A DNA stretch of 64,000 nucleotides from Grammothele lineata. Taxonomy: Eukaryota > Basidiomycota > Agaricomycetes > Polyporales > Polyporaceae. The stretch's first letter is position 1. Every line of letters starts with the position of its first letter. The DNA is taken from assembly GCA_002150815.3 (NCBI GenBank), contig NDFF03000158.1:78088-142087 (forward strand). Reading direction: 5' to 3'. The position numbers and the translations under genes are program-made. The notes beneath the pieces are model-generated. The model saw only the letters and a list, made by a program, of their open reading frames with translations, had not been told where the DNA came from and made no database searches. Shown here one piece after another: positions 47,608 through 58,922 of the stretch.

Positions 47608-48088
47608 TCCTCGATCCTCGATCCTGTACCACCCTGCCCATACCACACGCTACTACTACTAGACGAGCGACGAGCGACGAGAGGCGAGAGGCGGTTCGTG
47701 CTGCGAGGGCCGCGTTGTATACCCAGCGATGATCTAATACCTGTTGTTGGCTAACGTTATTCACGTCTCAATGGACGCACATCCCTGGATTGTTTGCCAA
47801 TGCCACTTGTCCCCCTTCATGCGCCCCTTCCCCCCCTTTTCCTCGGTGTGAAGTGCTAGCGCTGCATAATCCAAAGCTGCGTACTACGACATGCGTGCAG
47901 ATCCTACAAGACGAGACGAGACGACGAGACAAGACATACGATTACATATCGACATAATAAGGTGTGCATGCATGCGAAATCGCGAATCCCAAAGCAACCG
48001 ACAAGCCCAAGCCCATGTCCGGAGATAAGCATACACTGCGCCGTCCCCCCGCGCCCAGTGCCCACGCCGCGGCCATTACAATAGCAAG
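47608..48088. other. intergenic between small protein gene and MRC1 (convergent)
   Basis: About 480 nt of 3' UTR sequence, with short CGAGACGAGACGACGAGAC-like repeats near 47915. No gene seen. Confidence 0.5.
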
Positions 48089-51000
48089 TTAATTCGCGAA
48101 CTTACCGCGCCTGCTCGACACGGCGGACAGCACGCTGGGCGCCTTCCCAATCTTGGGCTTGCTCGGCCCCGTAGACGCAGAAGCCGCCCCGCGCGGAGCC
48201 TTGAACGACCCCCCGCCCGCCTTCGCCTTCGCCTTCGCGTGCCCGGTGACGGTCGCGGAGCCGCCGACGGTGCGGCCGACGACCCCGGACGTGCGCGACG
48301 CCGACTCGGTCTTTGCCCATTGTGCGAGGCGGGCGTCGTCTGCGAGCGTGTCCTTTCTCTGGAGTTGTGAATGAGTCGATGACGGCATGATCAGCACGCT
48401 GTACTTATGGGAACTTCTGAGATCGCCTACCTGGATGGGGCCGTCCGCGTCCGCATCGGGACGGGGGCGGGGGCGGGCGAGGTTCTCGCCGTTCGACACT
48501 TCTCTCACGCGCGGCTCGTCGTCCATGTCCTCGTCGCTTTCTATCCACGTCGTGTCGTCGGGGTTGAACGTCTTCGGCGCGGGTGCCTTGCGGGGCCGTC
48601 GCAGGTTAGTGTGAGTTTCGCGATCGAAGGGTCCTGTACAACGCTCACCTCTCCCATTGCAACCTTTCGTAGCTCGTCTCGCACGTCTTGGTATGAGACG
48701 ATCTCACGAGCGCCGTCGTCTTCTTCCTCGCCCTCCCCGCCCTCCTCCCCGTCCTCGAGGTCGGACAAATGTGTCACCTCATTCTGCAGGTAGTCGAAAT
48801 CCTTGACAGGCTCGTCCAACAAGGCGCTGTACTCGGCCGCGAACGCCTGCGTCTCGGGTCTCTTCCCTGTAGCGCAGCGTCGCCACAATCATCAGCGCTC
48901 GGTCGACTATAGCCCGCAACAGGTCCTCGCCACTCACTCAAAGCAGCGATGTTCTCGTTATCCTTCCGCGCCTTCTTCGCGCGCTTCGGCCGCCCATAAT
49001 CGTCGTCCTCGGAGTCGCTGTCCTCAAAGTCCAGCCCGAGCCCCTTGCGCTTCGCGCGCAGCTTGCCCTGCGCGGCGTTGAGGTGCAGCTGCTCGAGCTT
49101 CTTGTCGTCCTCCTCCGCGTGCTCCCTGTCCACCGCAAACGCAACCGCGTCAGCACATTCACTCGATAGCCTCGAGAGCCCACGTACCGCGCCTTCTCCT
49201 GGACGGCCTCCTCGTTCAGGACCTGGTCGTCCATGGGCTTATCGTCCACCATCACTTTGTCTATCTCGTCCTGCTCCTCCGCGTCCTCGTCCTCATCGTC
49301 CTCATCATCGTCCTTCCGCCTCGGCCCATATCCCCAATCGTCGTCGTCCGACTCCTGCGCCTCGCGCTCGATGAGATCGGACTTGGCCAGCTTCCTCGCC
49401 TTCCCTTTCCCTTTCTCCTTCTCCTTCCCCTTCGCCGTCGCCTTAGGGGCCTTCCCCAGCACGTCGAACGCGCTCAGCAAAGGTGGCAACTTCGGCGACG
49501 CCGACGTGTCCCGCTTGCGCAGCCGGCGGGGCCGGACGGACTCCTCGGGGTCTTGGGAGAGGAGGTCCCCGAGCGGCGTGCGCGTTACCGAGGAGAAGCC
49601 GGAGGGGGAGAGGTACCGCACGCTCTGCGCCCACTGCGAGGGCGTCTTCATGTGCAGCGGGCTGACGTGCGTCGGGCGTGTTTGGGTGAGGAATCTGGTA
49701 GTAAACGTGAGTGCCCGGTCTACCAGTGGGTGACAGAGGCCAAGGTGCTCACCCGCTGGCGTTGACGAACACCTCGGGCGACTTGAGCTTCTGCGCGTTG
49801 CTCGCCTCCTGCTCCTGCTGCGCGAGGAGCTCCTGCTCCTTCTGGAAGATCTCGTCCGCCTTGCGGCGGAAGGTGCCGCTGATCTCCAGCGCGGGCTGGA
49901 GGGCGTCGTCCTGCGTAAGGTCGATGTCGTCCCCGCGCTGCGCCGCCTTGAGCTGGTCGAAGTCTCGGGAGTTCTGCAAGTTTCTCAATGTTAGTACGCC
50001 CACAACGGACGGACGGCCGGACGGCTGACCTCCTGCGTCATAAACTGGGAGAAGCCCCCTCCGCCTTCGCCCAGGCCACTACCCAGGTCCAGTGCGTCTC
50101 CGCCGAGGTCCATCGCGTCTCCACCGAGGTTCAATGTTCCCGATGGTGAACCCAAGGTGACAGCCCGCGCCTTGCCTTTCCTCGGCGGTGTACTGGTGAA
50201 CCCAAACCCGGCTCCAAGGTCCATCGGGGACGCCTCTAAGCTCCCCGCGCCCTCTCCCCTCCCAAGCAACAGCGGGGGCCCAAACGGATCGTCATCCTCC
50301 GCCGAGATAACCTTAAGCGGCGACCGGACTTCGCTAGGCGTCCTCCACCCGCCAGCAGACCCGCGCGCAGACGGCGACGCCTCGATCTCGGCAGCAAACA
50401 AGCGCGTAGACACGGCGGAGAGGGTCGACTGCACCGCGATGCGCGTGTTCTCCTTGTCCTCGCCGCGGTCGAAGCTGAGGCGCGCGTCGTTCTCCTTGTC
50501 CGTGCCGTCCTCGGTGCGCGTGCCGTCCGTCTGCTCGCCCGCGGACGACACGGAGCCGCGGTGCGTCAGCGGCTGGGTGTCGCCCATCTCTATGTCGCCG
50601 TCCCTAGCCGCGGTGAAAGGGGGAAGGGGAGAGGGCGAGCGGAGGCGGTTGGGCGCCATCCAGGATGGTCGGCCGTTCTCGAGGTCCTCGTCATTGTCTT
50701 CGTTGTCGGAGTCGACGATCGTGGAGCGCCGTTTTCCAGACGGCAGCCGCCGCTGGGCGCGGGTGTTGAACAGGTTGTTCTCGTCGTCCTCTTCGTCGTC
50801 CGCCTCGCTGGCGTCGTCGGCACGCGGATTCACGTTCTCTGCGTCCTCGTTCGCACCGTCTTCCTCCGCGTTCTCGTTCTCGTCATCGTCATCACTGCCT
50901 ACGTCTACCGGCTGCCAGTCGTGGTCACTGTCAGAGTCATGGACTTCCTCAGCATGGGATGGCCTCTCAGCGCGAGCCCTACGCTTCTCCACAATGTCCT

Positions 51001-52778
51001 GCAGGTCCAGCGCGGGTTGAGGCTCAGCAGGCGCCATCGCCTCCGCTCGCTTCAGCTTGCCCCCACGGCGTACGAACTCTTCCTCGGCCTCCTTCCTCGC
51101 CTTGGCGGATTGTTCTTCCACCATAACCAACATCGCTCTATCTAGGCCGGTCCGAGTGAGCGGTGGGATCCGCCCACTCGCCTTGCTCGAAGTCGACGCG
51201 AACGAAGGCCTGGCGTATTGCTCCAGGACACGGCGCGCCTCCTTCGGACTTAGGTGCAAGGGCCCGCTTTCCCGCCGGGCACCGGCACCGGCCTTGGCGA
51301 GCTGCACTTTACGCCCATGCGAGGGCAAGAGCCCAAGAGCGACCTCGGCTCGCCGGTTCTGCGCGGCGTCCCGGGCGACGCTCTTCGGGTCGTCTAAGAT
51401 CTCTAGGTCGCTGTCATCATCGTCCGCGGGGGCGTTAAGCTGCTGGGCGGCAAGCTCAAGCTTGCGCTTCCTGAGCTCTTCCTGCGCCTTTGCCTCTGCG
51501 GCCTGGCGTCTTTCTTCTTCGAACATGTCGCCGAAGTCGGGAAGGTCTGGATCGTCCGAATCTGAGTCTGGCATTGCAAGATTTGCCGACGGGCCCGCGG
51601 TCTGGGGCGTAGGCTTCTTCGGAGTCGATTTCGATGTCGAAGCTCGCCTATTTGCAAGCAGTGCCTCGTCCCGCGGAGGTGAAGAGAAATCGCGGATCGG
51701 GTCCGACGTGGGAGGAATGCCCGGAGAACGTGACCTTGATGACCGTGAGGGCTTGTTCGTTGCCTTCGAGACAGGAGGTACCTGAATCCTATACGATGCC
51801 GCCACGACATAAGCTCACGAAACGAGTTGGAGAAACGAAGAACGCACATCTTTTTCAGGCCGTCTAGAGTGTATGTTGTCCGAGGCGCAGCTTGACGTAT
51901 CTTGGTTGGTTGATCAGCCATGATTCGGGCAGTCGACTTCTGCATTTCCTGCTGCTCTTTCTTAGTCGGAGCCTATGCAGCAAAGATGGTTAGAAACGTC
52001 AGCGTCGAATCCATCCCAAGCACGAAGTCCGACCGACCTTGACACGTTTCGCAGGTTCCTTCCCTTTGTTCACCTTTGGCCGTGGGGCGGGACGCCCGCT
52101 CGGTCGTGGCGGATTTGCCGGAAGCTGCTCATCGTCGTCGAAACGCAGTGGCGTGACCTTCCGACCCTTGCCTTTTCCTTTCATGGGTGGCGCTTCGATA
52201 GAAGTAGGAGGAGTGGGCGAAGACTGCATCTTAGGTGTACCCAGAGGGTGGCGTGGGGAAGAGGGACGAGACTCGTGGTCGGACTCTGGATCCGAGGGTG
52301 GAAGGATATCCGCCTTCCTAGAACGGCTTGCAGGTGGCAATGGGCTCGAGAAGATTGCGGATGATCCTTGTCGGGTCGTGGAAACATTGTGGCTAGGAGA
52401 AGGAGAGCGAGTCGCTCTGCCGGCAGAGGGGGAGCTGCCTCTGTCTTTGGGGGGACTGGGTGCCCTATCGATGTCTTTGAGTTTCTCCTTCCAGGAAAAT
52501 TGGAACTTCGAAGCGGGGCTGTCTTCGTCGGATTCAGAGCCATTTGACGCGTCCGGCGCGTTTTTGCGCGGCGGCGACGTGTCAAACGCGTCGTGATCGT
52601 CAGATTCAGGTGGAAGGTCGCCAAAAGAGCTGTTGGAAAGGGCGAGGTCCTCATCTTCGCGCGTCCCGATGCTTGTGTTGGCTGCCTCGAAAGACGTGTC
52701 AGGAGAGGATGCAACAGGCTGTCGCCGGCCATATGTTCGGGCGGGTCTCCGAACTGCAGGAGAAGACTGTTCCGACAT
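48089..52778 (-). CDS. MRC1: Mediator of replication checkpoint, MRC1/claspin
   Basis: Large multi-exon gene of roughly 1,350-1,400 residues; early minus-strand exons are 52778-52038, 51972-51848, 51788-50030 and 49973-49753, all in frame. The N-terminus MSEQSSPAVRRPARTYGRRQ is rich in SP/TP and SQ/TQ sites, targets of checkpoint kinases. The core carries APTKKEQQEMQKSTARIMAD, LSPKEARRVLEQYARPS, ENNLFNTRAQRRLPSGKRRS, the MRC1-domain segment SQFMTQE, then NSRDFDQLKAAQRGDDIDLT and FVNASGFLTQTRPTHVSPLH. Downstream is an acidic and basic part, EQLHLNAAQGKLRAKRKGLG, EDSDSEDDDYGRPKRAKKAR, and the end VSSRRGKFAN. Mrc1 travels with the replisome, supports fork speed and relays stalled-fork signals to Rad53/Cds1 kinases. 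Confidence 0.85.
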
Positions 52779-53136
52779 AGTTTGTGACCGGGAGACCGAG
52801 TGTGCAGCGAGAATGAGGCACCAGAGGTGCCGTTGAGCTCGTCGACGAGCCCGCCGTGAGGGAATGCGGGGTGAGATGTCGCCGGCGTCTACTTACTCAC
52901 GTTCTAGGTTCGCACAAGAGCGCCTAACATGTGACGTCACCGTGACTACACGCGTTTATGGGAAGTCACGACGGGCTCAAGTAAGCGCCAGCCTCCCGAA
53001 AGGCCCGATCTAATCTTCTCAGGCTTCTGCCCAAACTGGGTAGTACTGTACAGTTCTATCAGCCACAGCCGCTCTTACGCTCAGAAACTATCGACGACGC
53101 CCTCAACGACCCCGACGCCCTCAAGAACCCCTCAAA
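52779..53136. other. divergent promoter region, MRC1 (-) and RPL3 (+)
   Basis: About 360 nt shared by the two genes. It contains TGACGTCA (palindromic, CRE-like) near 52932, which could bind bZIP factors. No TATA box found. Confidence 0.45.
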
Positions 53137-54648
53137 ATGAGGTGAGCTATGCCGCTGCCCCGTATACCTACTTCTGAGACTAACGTTCTGCTCCCCTAGT
53201 CACCGTAAGGTTTGTACCGTCTCCTGCGGCCGAGGAAACATCGTCGATGTTAATCCGACTTTCAGTACGAAGCCCCCCGCCACGGCTCCCTTGGTTTCCT
53301 GCCCCGCAAGCGTGCTGCGCGCCACCGCGGAAAGGTCAAGGCGTTTCCCAAGGTATGTTACCGTTACCGTAGTGTGCAAGATAAGAGTGCAGGGGGTTTA
53401 CGCAACATCTGCGATTAGGATGACCCCAAGAAGCCCGTCCACTTGACGGCGGTCATGGGCTACAAGGCTGGTATGACGCACGTTGTTCGTGATCTCGACC
53501 GTCCGGGCTCCAGTGAGTAATTTTCACACTTCACGCGCAAGTCCCCGTGCCAATACGTGATTCCAGAGATGCACAAGCGCGAGGTCGTTGAGGCGGTTAC
53601 GATTGTCGAGACTCCCCCGATGATCGTTGTTGGTGTTGTTGGTTACGTCGAGACTCCCCGTGGTCTCCGTACCCTCACCACCGTCTGGGCTGAGCACCTC
53701 TCCGATGAGCTCAAGCGTCGGTTCTACAAGAACTGGTATCGCTCCAAGAAGAAGGCCTTCACCCGCTACGCCAAGAAGCACGCTGAGGATGGCGGCAAGT
53801 CGAGGGCTCGTGAGCTCGAGCGCATCCGCAAGTACTGCACTGTCGTCCGTGTTCTCGCGCACACCCAGATCCGCAAGACTGGCCTTTCCCAGAAGAAGGC
53901 ACACCTCATGGAGATCCAGGTCAATGGTGGCTCCATCGCGGACAAGGTCGAGTTTGCGCAGGGTCTCTTCGAGAAGCCCTTCGAGGTCGGCACCGTCTTC
54001 GAGCAGGACGAGGTCATCGATGTTATCGCGGTTACGAAGGGTCACGGCTTCGAGGGTGTCACCCACCGTTGGGGCACCAAGAAGCTTCCTCGCAAGACGC
54101 ACAAGGGTCTCCGCAAGGTTGCTTGCATTGGTGCATGGCACCCGTCGAAGGTCATGTTCTCGGTTGCGCGTGCCGGTCAAAGTACGTTTGTGGATCTCGT
54201 GTACTCTGCTCTGGATGCTGACGATTCGATGCAGACGGTTACCACCACCGTACGGAACTCAACAAGAAGATCTATCGTATCGGCAAGGGCGACGACGAGG
54301 GCAATGCGTCCACGGAGCACGACATCACGAAGAAGCCCATTACCCCCATGGGCGGCTTCCCTCACTACGGTGTCGTCAAGAACGACTACCTCATGCTGAA
54401 GGGCTCCATCCCCGGCACGAAGAAGCGTGTCGTCACCATCCGCAAGTCCCTCATGGTTCACACTTCTCGTCGGGATCTCGAGAAGGTCCAGCTCAAGTTC
54501 ATCGACACCTCGTCGAAGTTCGGCGTAAGTCCAACCGACTTGATCTCTGAAGTTCAGTATGCTCACGTACATCGTTATGCAGCACGGTGCCTTCCAGACT
54601 CCGGAGGAAAAGGCCGCGTTCTTGGGAACGCTCAAGGCCCGTGCTTGA
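53137..54648 (+). CDS. RPL3: 60S ribosomal protein L3 (uL3)
   Basis: Exons 53137-53141, 53200-53209, 53266-53352, 53419-53512, 53567-54181, 54235-54524 and 54583-54648 give 388 residues, the normal length for eukaryotic uL3. Motifs: [120 protein letters not shown] and [20 protein letters not shown]. uL3 shapes the peptidyl transferase centre of the large subunit. The first two coding exons are only 5 and 10 nt long, encoding M-S-H-R-K across two introns, a 5' intron-rich layout common for ribosomal protein genes. Confidence 0.98.
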
Positions 54649-55243
54649 TTTGTCGTCGTTTCTCTACTTACCACTCGCTTTACCGTTATGCTGCATTACC
54701 CACGCTATGTTTTGTATTGCCCATTGACATGACACCGACTCTGGCTATGAAGCATGCACGGTTGTACATCATCCTGCTTACTGTCCGACGTGTGATGTTT
54801 TCCTCCGAATTGTTGTCTGCGGAACCATGAAGACGAGACGTCGGCGCGGAGAGCCGTTGAACAGACGCCGATGCGATTATCCAATAGGGAAGGCCCAGCA
54901 TGTAAGCGCAGAACGAGACGCCCGTCTGTAGACGAAAAGTGGGTGACGCTGGAGGCGAGGTCGTTGTTCTCGACCGCACGCGTCCATCACCTGCCTTACT
55001 CTCCAGACGCGTTTGCCTAGTCCATACACGACGCGTGACGGTGAGTACGTTTGATGTTCTTCTCCGGCTCTCAAAATCTTATCCTCGGTCTACAGACAGC
55101 AAACGACGCCAACAGCACGCTGGCGCGTCACTGCGTCTCACACTCGTTGGTGCTGGTTTGTCGTGTCGCGGTAAGTCCTACGTTTCTCCCTACAACTTGC
55201 GCAAGCTCTGAAATACGCCTCAGGATGACTGGTTATTGCATTG
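54649..55243. other. intergenic between RPL3 and the PPR gene
   Basis: About 600 nt with the RPL3 3' UTR and the upstream region of the PPR gene. GT-AG pairs occur near 55038-55190, so a non-coding first exon is possible. Nothing else recognised. Confidence 0.45.
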
Positions 55244-57082
55244 ATGCTGAGAGCGTCCTCGCTGGGCCTCACTCATGGGATCTCACGCTGCTCGCTCCTC
55301 CAACGTCACCGGTCTCTACACAAGCAGCTCGTCCATGAGACGGTGCTGCTCGTGCACCGTGCTCCGCGCTCCAATTCGACGGCGAAGGGTGAAGTGGCAA
55401 AGAAGGTACCGGCGATCCGCAACTCTCCCGCCTCGGCTCCCTATAGATCCTCCCCCCGCACTTTTCCCACCAAGACCCAGCATTCCTCCCCCAGTACATC
55501 GAAAATCGCAGCGCCCCGCTTCCGCGTTGTCAGACAGCGTGACATGATATATATCTCCCCGCCAAAGCAGCACAGACCGCCGAGGCCGAAGCCGAGTCCG
55601 CCCGTGAAGAGTCCTGTCGTTTTGGCGAGGGAGGAGCACGCCCGTCGCAAACCATTGTACAACAAACTGGTGGGAGAAACAGACGTCGACGAAGCTTGGT
55701 CGGCGTACCAAGAACTGCTCGACACTCGCCCCGCCCACATCGAACAGCTCATTCCCCAAAATTACCTTCACGGGTTCGCAGCGCTTCTCGTCTCCCAGAG
55801 CAAGTGGGCGCCGCCCCACAAGCCGCGTACCCAGACGACGTTCCACCGCCTCCTCTCGGTCCTCAACACAATATACTACTCGGGCGGGCAGGTGCGGCTG
55901 TGGGAGTGGAACGCGCTGATTGAGTGCGCTGGGAGAGGCTGGCGGAAGACACGGGTGGACGACTTTCACGCGTCGAAGAGTATCTACGAAGACATGCTGG
56001 ATAATCGGGCGCCGGGCACGTCTCTCTTCGATGCTGCGGCAGCCCTCCTCCGCGACGCCTCCAAAGTCGCGTCGCAGCCGGTGCGCCCGGACATCGTCAC
56101 CTACACCACGCTCCTCTCCATCGCGGGGCGCACGCTAGACCACCACATCGTGCAAGAAGCGGAGGCAATCCTGGTCTCCTCCGGGCTGCCGCCGAACCGC
56201 ATCACCCACCTCACCTATATCCGCTACTACGCGCGCACCGGTAGACTCTCGGACGTACGCTCCACCCTAGCCGTTCTCAAGGCGAACGGGATCGAACTGG
56301 GGATCGACGGGGTCAACGCAGTCCTATGGGCGTTTGCCCGGAACGGCCGGCTCGACGTCTCCGGCATGATCTACCGCGTCCTCCGACACCAGCTTCTCTC
56401 CCAACACAACCGAGCCGACCCCTCCTCCCTATCCTCGTACCTCACCGACGTCCAAGACCTCTACCAACTCGAAGGCATCACCATCCCCCCCACGCTCAAG
56501 CCCGACGCGATCACGTACTACGCCCTCGTCCAGGCCTACGCCTACCGCGGCCGCTTCCACCCCTGCCTCGCCGTCTTCCGCGACCTCGTCGACTCCCCCG
56601 AGGTCGCCACGGGCCTCCCCTCCGCCGTCGGGGCGCCCGCCGACGGCCCCGCCGTGCCGGACCCCGTCCTGCCCGTGTACCGCTCGCTCTTCCTCGGCTT
56701 CGCGCGGCACGCGCTGCCCCCTCACCCCGGCAGCCCCGCCGCGGCGATCGCCCGCGCCCGGCAGGAGGAGGGTGGAGAAGAGGAAGCATGGTCACTCCGC
56801 CAACTCACGACGCTCTTCGACTCCTTCGTCGCGCTCCCCGTACGGCCCCGCGGGGGCCGGCCCAGCGCGCGCACCGTGTACTGGCTGCTCGCCGCCTTCT
56901 CCGTCGCGAGCGGGCACGACCGCGCGCTGCTCCGCGGCGTGTGGGCGCGCCTCGCCGCGCGCTACGGGGGCAGGTGGGACGGGCGCGTGGCGGAGTTCCG
57001 GAGGAAGGTGTTCGCGGAGGAGGTGGATGAGAAGTATTTTGAGGGGATACGGACGAGGAGGGTTAGGTTTTGGGATGTTTGA
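55244..57082 (+). CDS. mitochondrial pentatricopeptide-repeat protein
   Basis: Single-exon frame of 612 residues from the ATG at 55244. The N-terminus MLRASSLGLTHGISRCSLLQ is Arg/Ser/Leu-rich without acids, like a mitochondrial presequence. Helical-pair repeats typical of PPR proteins appear through the middle: DIVTYTTLLSIAGRTLDHHI, NRITHLTYIRYYARTGRLSD, LGIDGVNAVLWAFARNGRLD, and DAITYYALVQAYAYRGRFHP. Fungal PPR proteins bind organellar RNA for processing, stability or translation; the target is unknown. The 3' third is very GC-rich. It converges on the AMMECR1-domain gene. Confidence 0.8.
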   Translation: MLRASSLGLTHGISRCSLLQRHRSLHKQLVHETVLLVHRAPRSNSTAKGEVAKKVPAIRNSPASAPYRSSPRTFPTKTQHSSPSTSKIAAPRFRVVRQRDMIYISPPKQHRPPRPKPSPPVKSPVVLAREEHARRKPLYNKLVGETDVDEAWSAYQELLDTRPAHIEQLIPQNYLHGFAALLVSQSKWAPPHKPRTQTTFHRLLSVLNTIYYSGGQVRLWEWNALIECAGRGWRKTRVDDFHASKSIYEDMLDNRAPGTSLFDAAAALLRDASKVASQPVRPDIVTYTTLLSIAGRTLDHHIVQEAEAILVSSGLPPNRITHLTYIRYYARTGRLSDVRSTLAVLKANGIELGIDGVNAVLWAFARNGRLDVSGMIYRVLRHQLLSQHNRADPSSLSSYLTDVQDLYQLEGITIPPTLKPDAITYYALVQAYAYRGRFHPCLAVFRDLVDSPEVATGLPSAVGAPADGPAVPDPVLPVYRSLFLGFARHALPPHPGSPAAAIARARQEEGGEEEAWSLRQLTTLFDSFVALPVRPRGGRPSARTVYWLLAAFSVASGHDRALLRGVWARLAARYGGRWDGRVAEFRRKVFAEEVDEKYFEGIRTRRVRFWDV

Positions 57083-57462
57083 GGCGGGGACGACGAGCGT
57101 GAGGCTTGGGGGGCCTGGTTGAGGACGAAGACGAGGCCGACGAGCATATGCACTGATTGAGTGACGCGCGTCACCGCTGCTCTTGTACATTGGGGGTTTG
57201 GACACGCTATAGCCTATACACTCGACTCGCCGCGGCGGGACGCCTAATCGACGACGCATCTATACAGTACATACAGTCCGTTCATGCCAAAATTCCGTTC
57301 GCGTGCCCGGCCGTCCGTCTCGAACGTATCGGTAAGTTCCTTTCCTTCCCTTCCCGTTCCTATCCTCTAGAAACAGCGCCCCCGACTCGGTCCGCCCGCC
57401 CTAACACGCACGCTCCTCCCTCTCCTCGCCCTCTCCTCGTCCTCACACAGGCCAAGGCTGAG
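57083..57462. other. intergenic between convergent PPR and AMMECR1 genes
   Basis: About 380 nt of 3' UTR sequence, pyrimidine-rich on the + strand after 57330. No gene seen. Confidence 0.5.
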
Positions 57463-58922
57463 CTACACCCCCCCGCCCCTCCCCGCCCTCCACCTAACAT
57501 ACTCCCCCCACCCCACAGTACACGTCCTGCTCTGGTACCTGCGCACCCTGAGCGCGCGCCTTAAGTCTTCAGAGATACGCCCGGCCCAGCCGGCCTTGCG
57601 GATCGCGCTGTCGACGGCCTCGAGGCGGTCCCAGCCCTGCTCCGGGGCGACCTCGGGGAGGTACGTCGCGCTGAAGGTGTGTTTCAGGCCCGTCGTGCCC
57701 GCGCCGCCGCTTCGAATCGTTGGGGCGGAAGAAACAGCGGAAGTGAGAGAAGCGGAAGAAGAGAGGGAGGCGGGGGAAGGGGAGGGGGAAGGGGCGCCGA
57801 GCGGGGAGGGCGCGGAGGAGGGCGAGGGCGCGACGGGGAGGAGGGAGGGGTGCGGGAAGGAGATGCGGATGCCGTGCACGCCGACTTCCCAGTCGAGGTA
57901 GGACGCGGCGTCCTCGAAGTCGGTGAGCAGCGAGACGCTGCGCGCGCGACGGGGGGTTCGCGTTCGTTCGTTTGGGCGCGGGGACGGTGGCGGGTTGTGT
58001 ATATGCGCGCGCGCGGGGAGTTGTACGGTCGTAAATTGGCATGGCATAGAAAAGCGCGTCGGTCAGCTCGTCGTACGCGCACGCTCTCACCCAGATAACA
58101 CACAAGAAGCGAAGGACGAGGAGACGTACGTGCACTCCAAGCTCTCGAGCTCGCCCTCGGCGATGGGCCGGAAGCGCGTGTCGCGGAAGGCGCTGATGAG
58201 CGCGTACTCGGCGAGCCCCTCGCGCAGCGGCTGCGCCTCGAAGGTGCCGATGCAGCCGCGCAGGCGGGGCGGGCGTCCCGGGCGCGAGGAGCGCGTGTTC
58301 CAGGTGACGAAGAGGGGGCTGCGAGAGAGAAGAGGGGAAGGAAGGGAGGGGTCAGCGTTACGTTCAGCGAGCGGGGTAAGGGCGCAGATAGAGGCGCGGG
58401 CAGGCGGGGGAGTTGTGGGGATTCGAGCGGGACGAGAGATCATCGAGAGCGAGGCAAACGGGGAGGCCTCGTGTGTGGGAAGGATGCCGAGATAACCACA
58501 GGGAAGCTCACGAAATGGACCACGAACGCGGGGAACGGGGAAACAGCACGGGAGTGTGGGGTCGGGTAAGGAGGGGGGCGGTTGGGGGTGAGAGATGGAG
58601 TACGGAGGATAATTGCGGAAGTAGACCGGTAAGACGGAGTAGACAAGCGCAGACGGACGCACCACTTATCCTCCGGGAACGGCACATCTATAGGCTCCTG
58701 GCCCGTGAGGGCGCAGAAGAGGGCGTCGAAGCAGGCGTAGCAGTGCTCGGGCACGCAGCGCCGTTCATCCTCGTCCTCTTCTTCGTCTTCGTCCTCGTCT
58801 TTGGACTGCTTTATGTTCGAGTGCGTGTTTGTGTGAGAGTGGGAGAGTGTGGTGGACGAGGGAAGGAACTCGGCCTCGGGCTCTCCGACGGGCTTGTGGG
58901 GCTCAGGCGCGGCGAGGGACAT
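57463..58922 (-). CDS. AMMECR1: AMMECR1-domain protein
   Basis: Minus-strand exons 58922-58663, 58318-58130 and 57937-57463 give 307 residues. The family hallmark LRGCIGTF is present in [20 protein letters not shown], followed by [20 protein letters not shown], then [18 protein letters not shown] and [13 protein letters not shown]. The C-terminus has [20 protein letters not shown] and [16 protein letters not shown]. The domain is found from archaea to humans; its biochemical role is not settled. Unusual here are an acidic N-terminal insert ([12 protein letters not shown]) and an Ala/Ser/Pro-rich insert of about 50 residues between GIRISF and the TFSATY block. The frame is open upstream to an ATG at 59285, so a longer N-terminus is possible. 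Confidence 0.9.

Noticed and set aside
57679..58098. Gly/Glu-rich + strand frames opposite AMMECR1
   Set aside because: Antisense shadow of the Ala/Ser/Pro-rich insert of the AMMECR1-domain protein.
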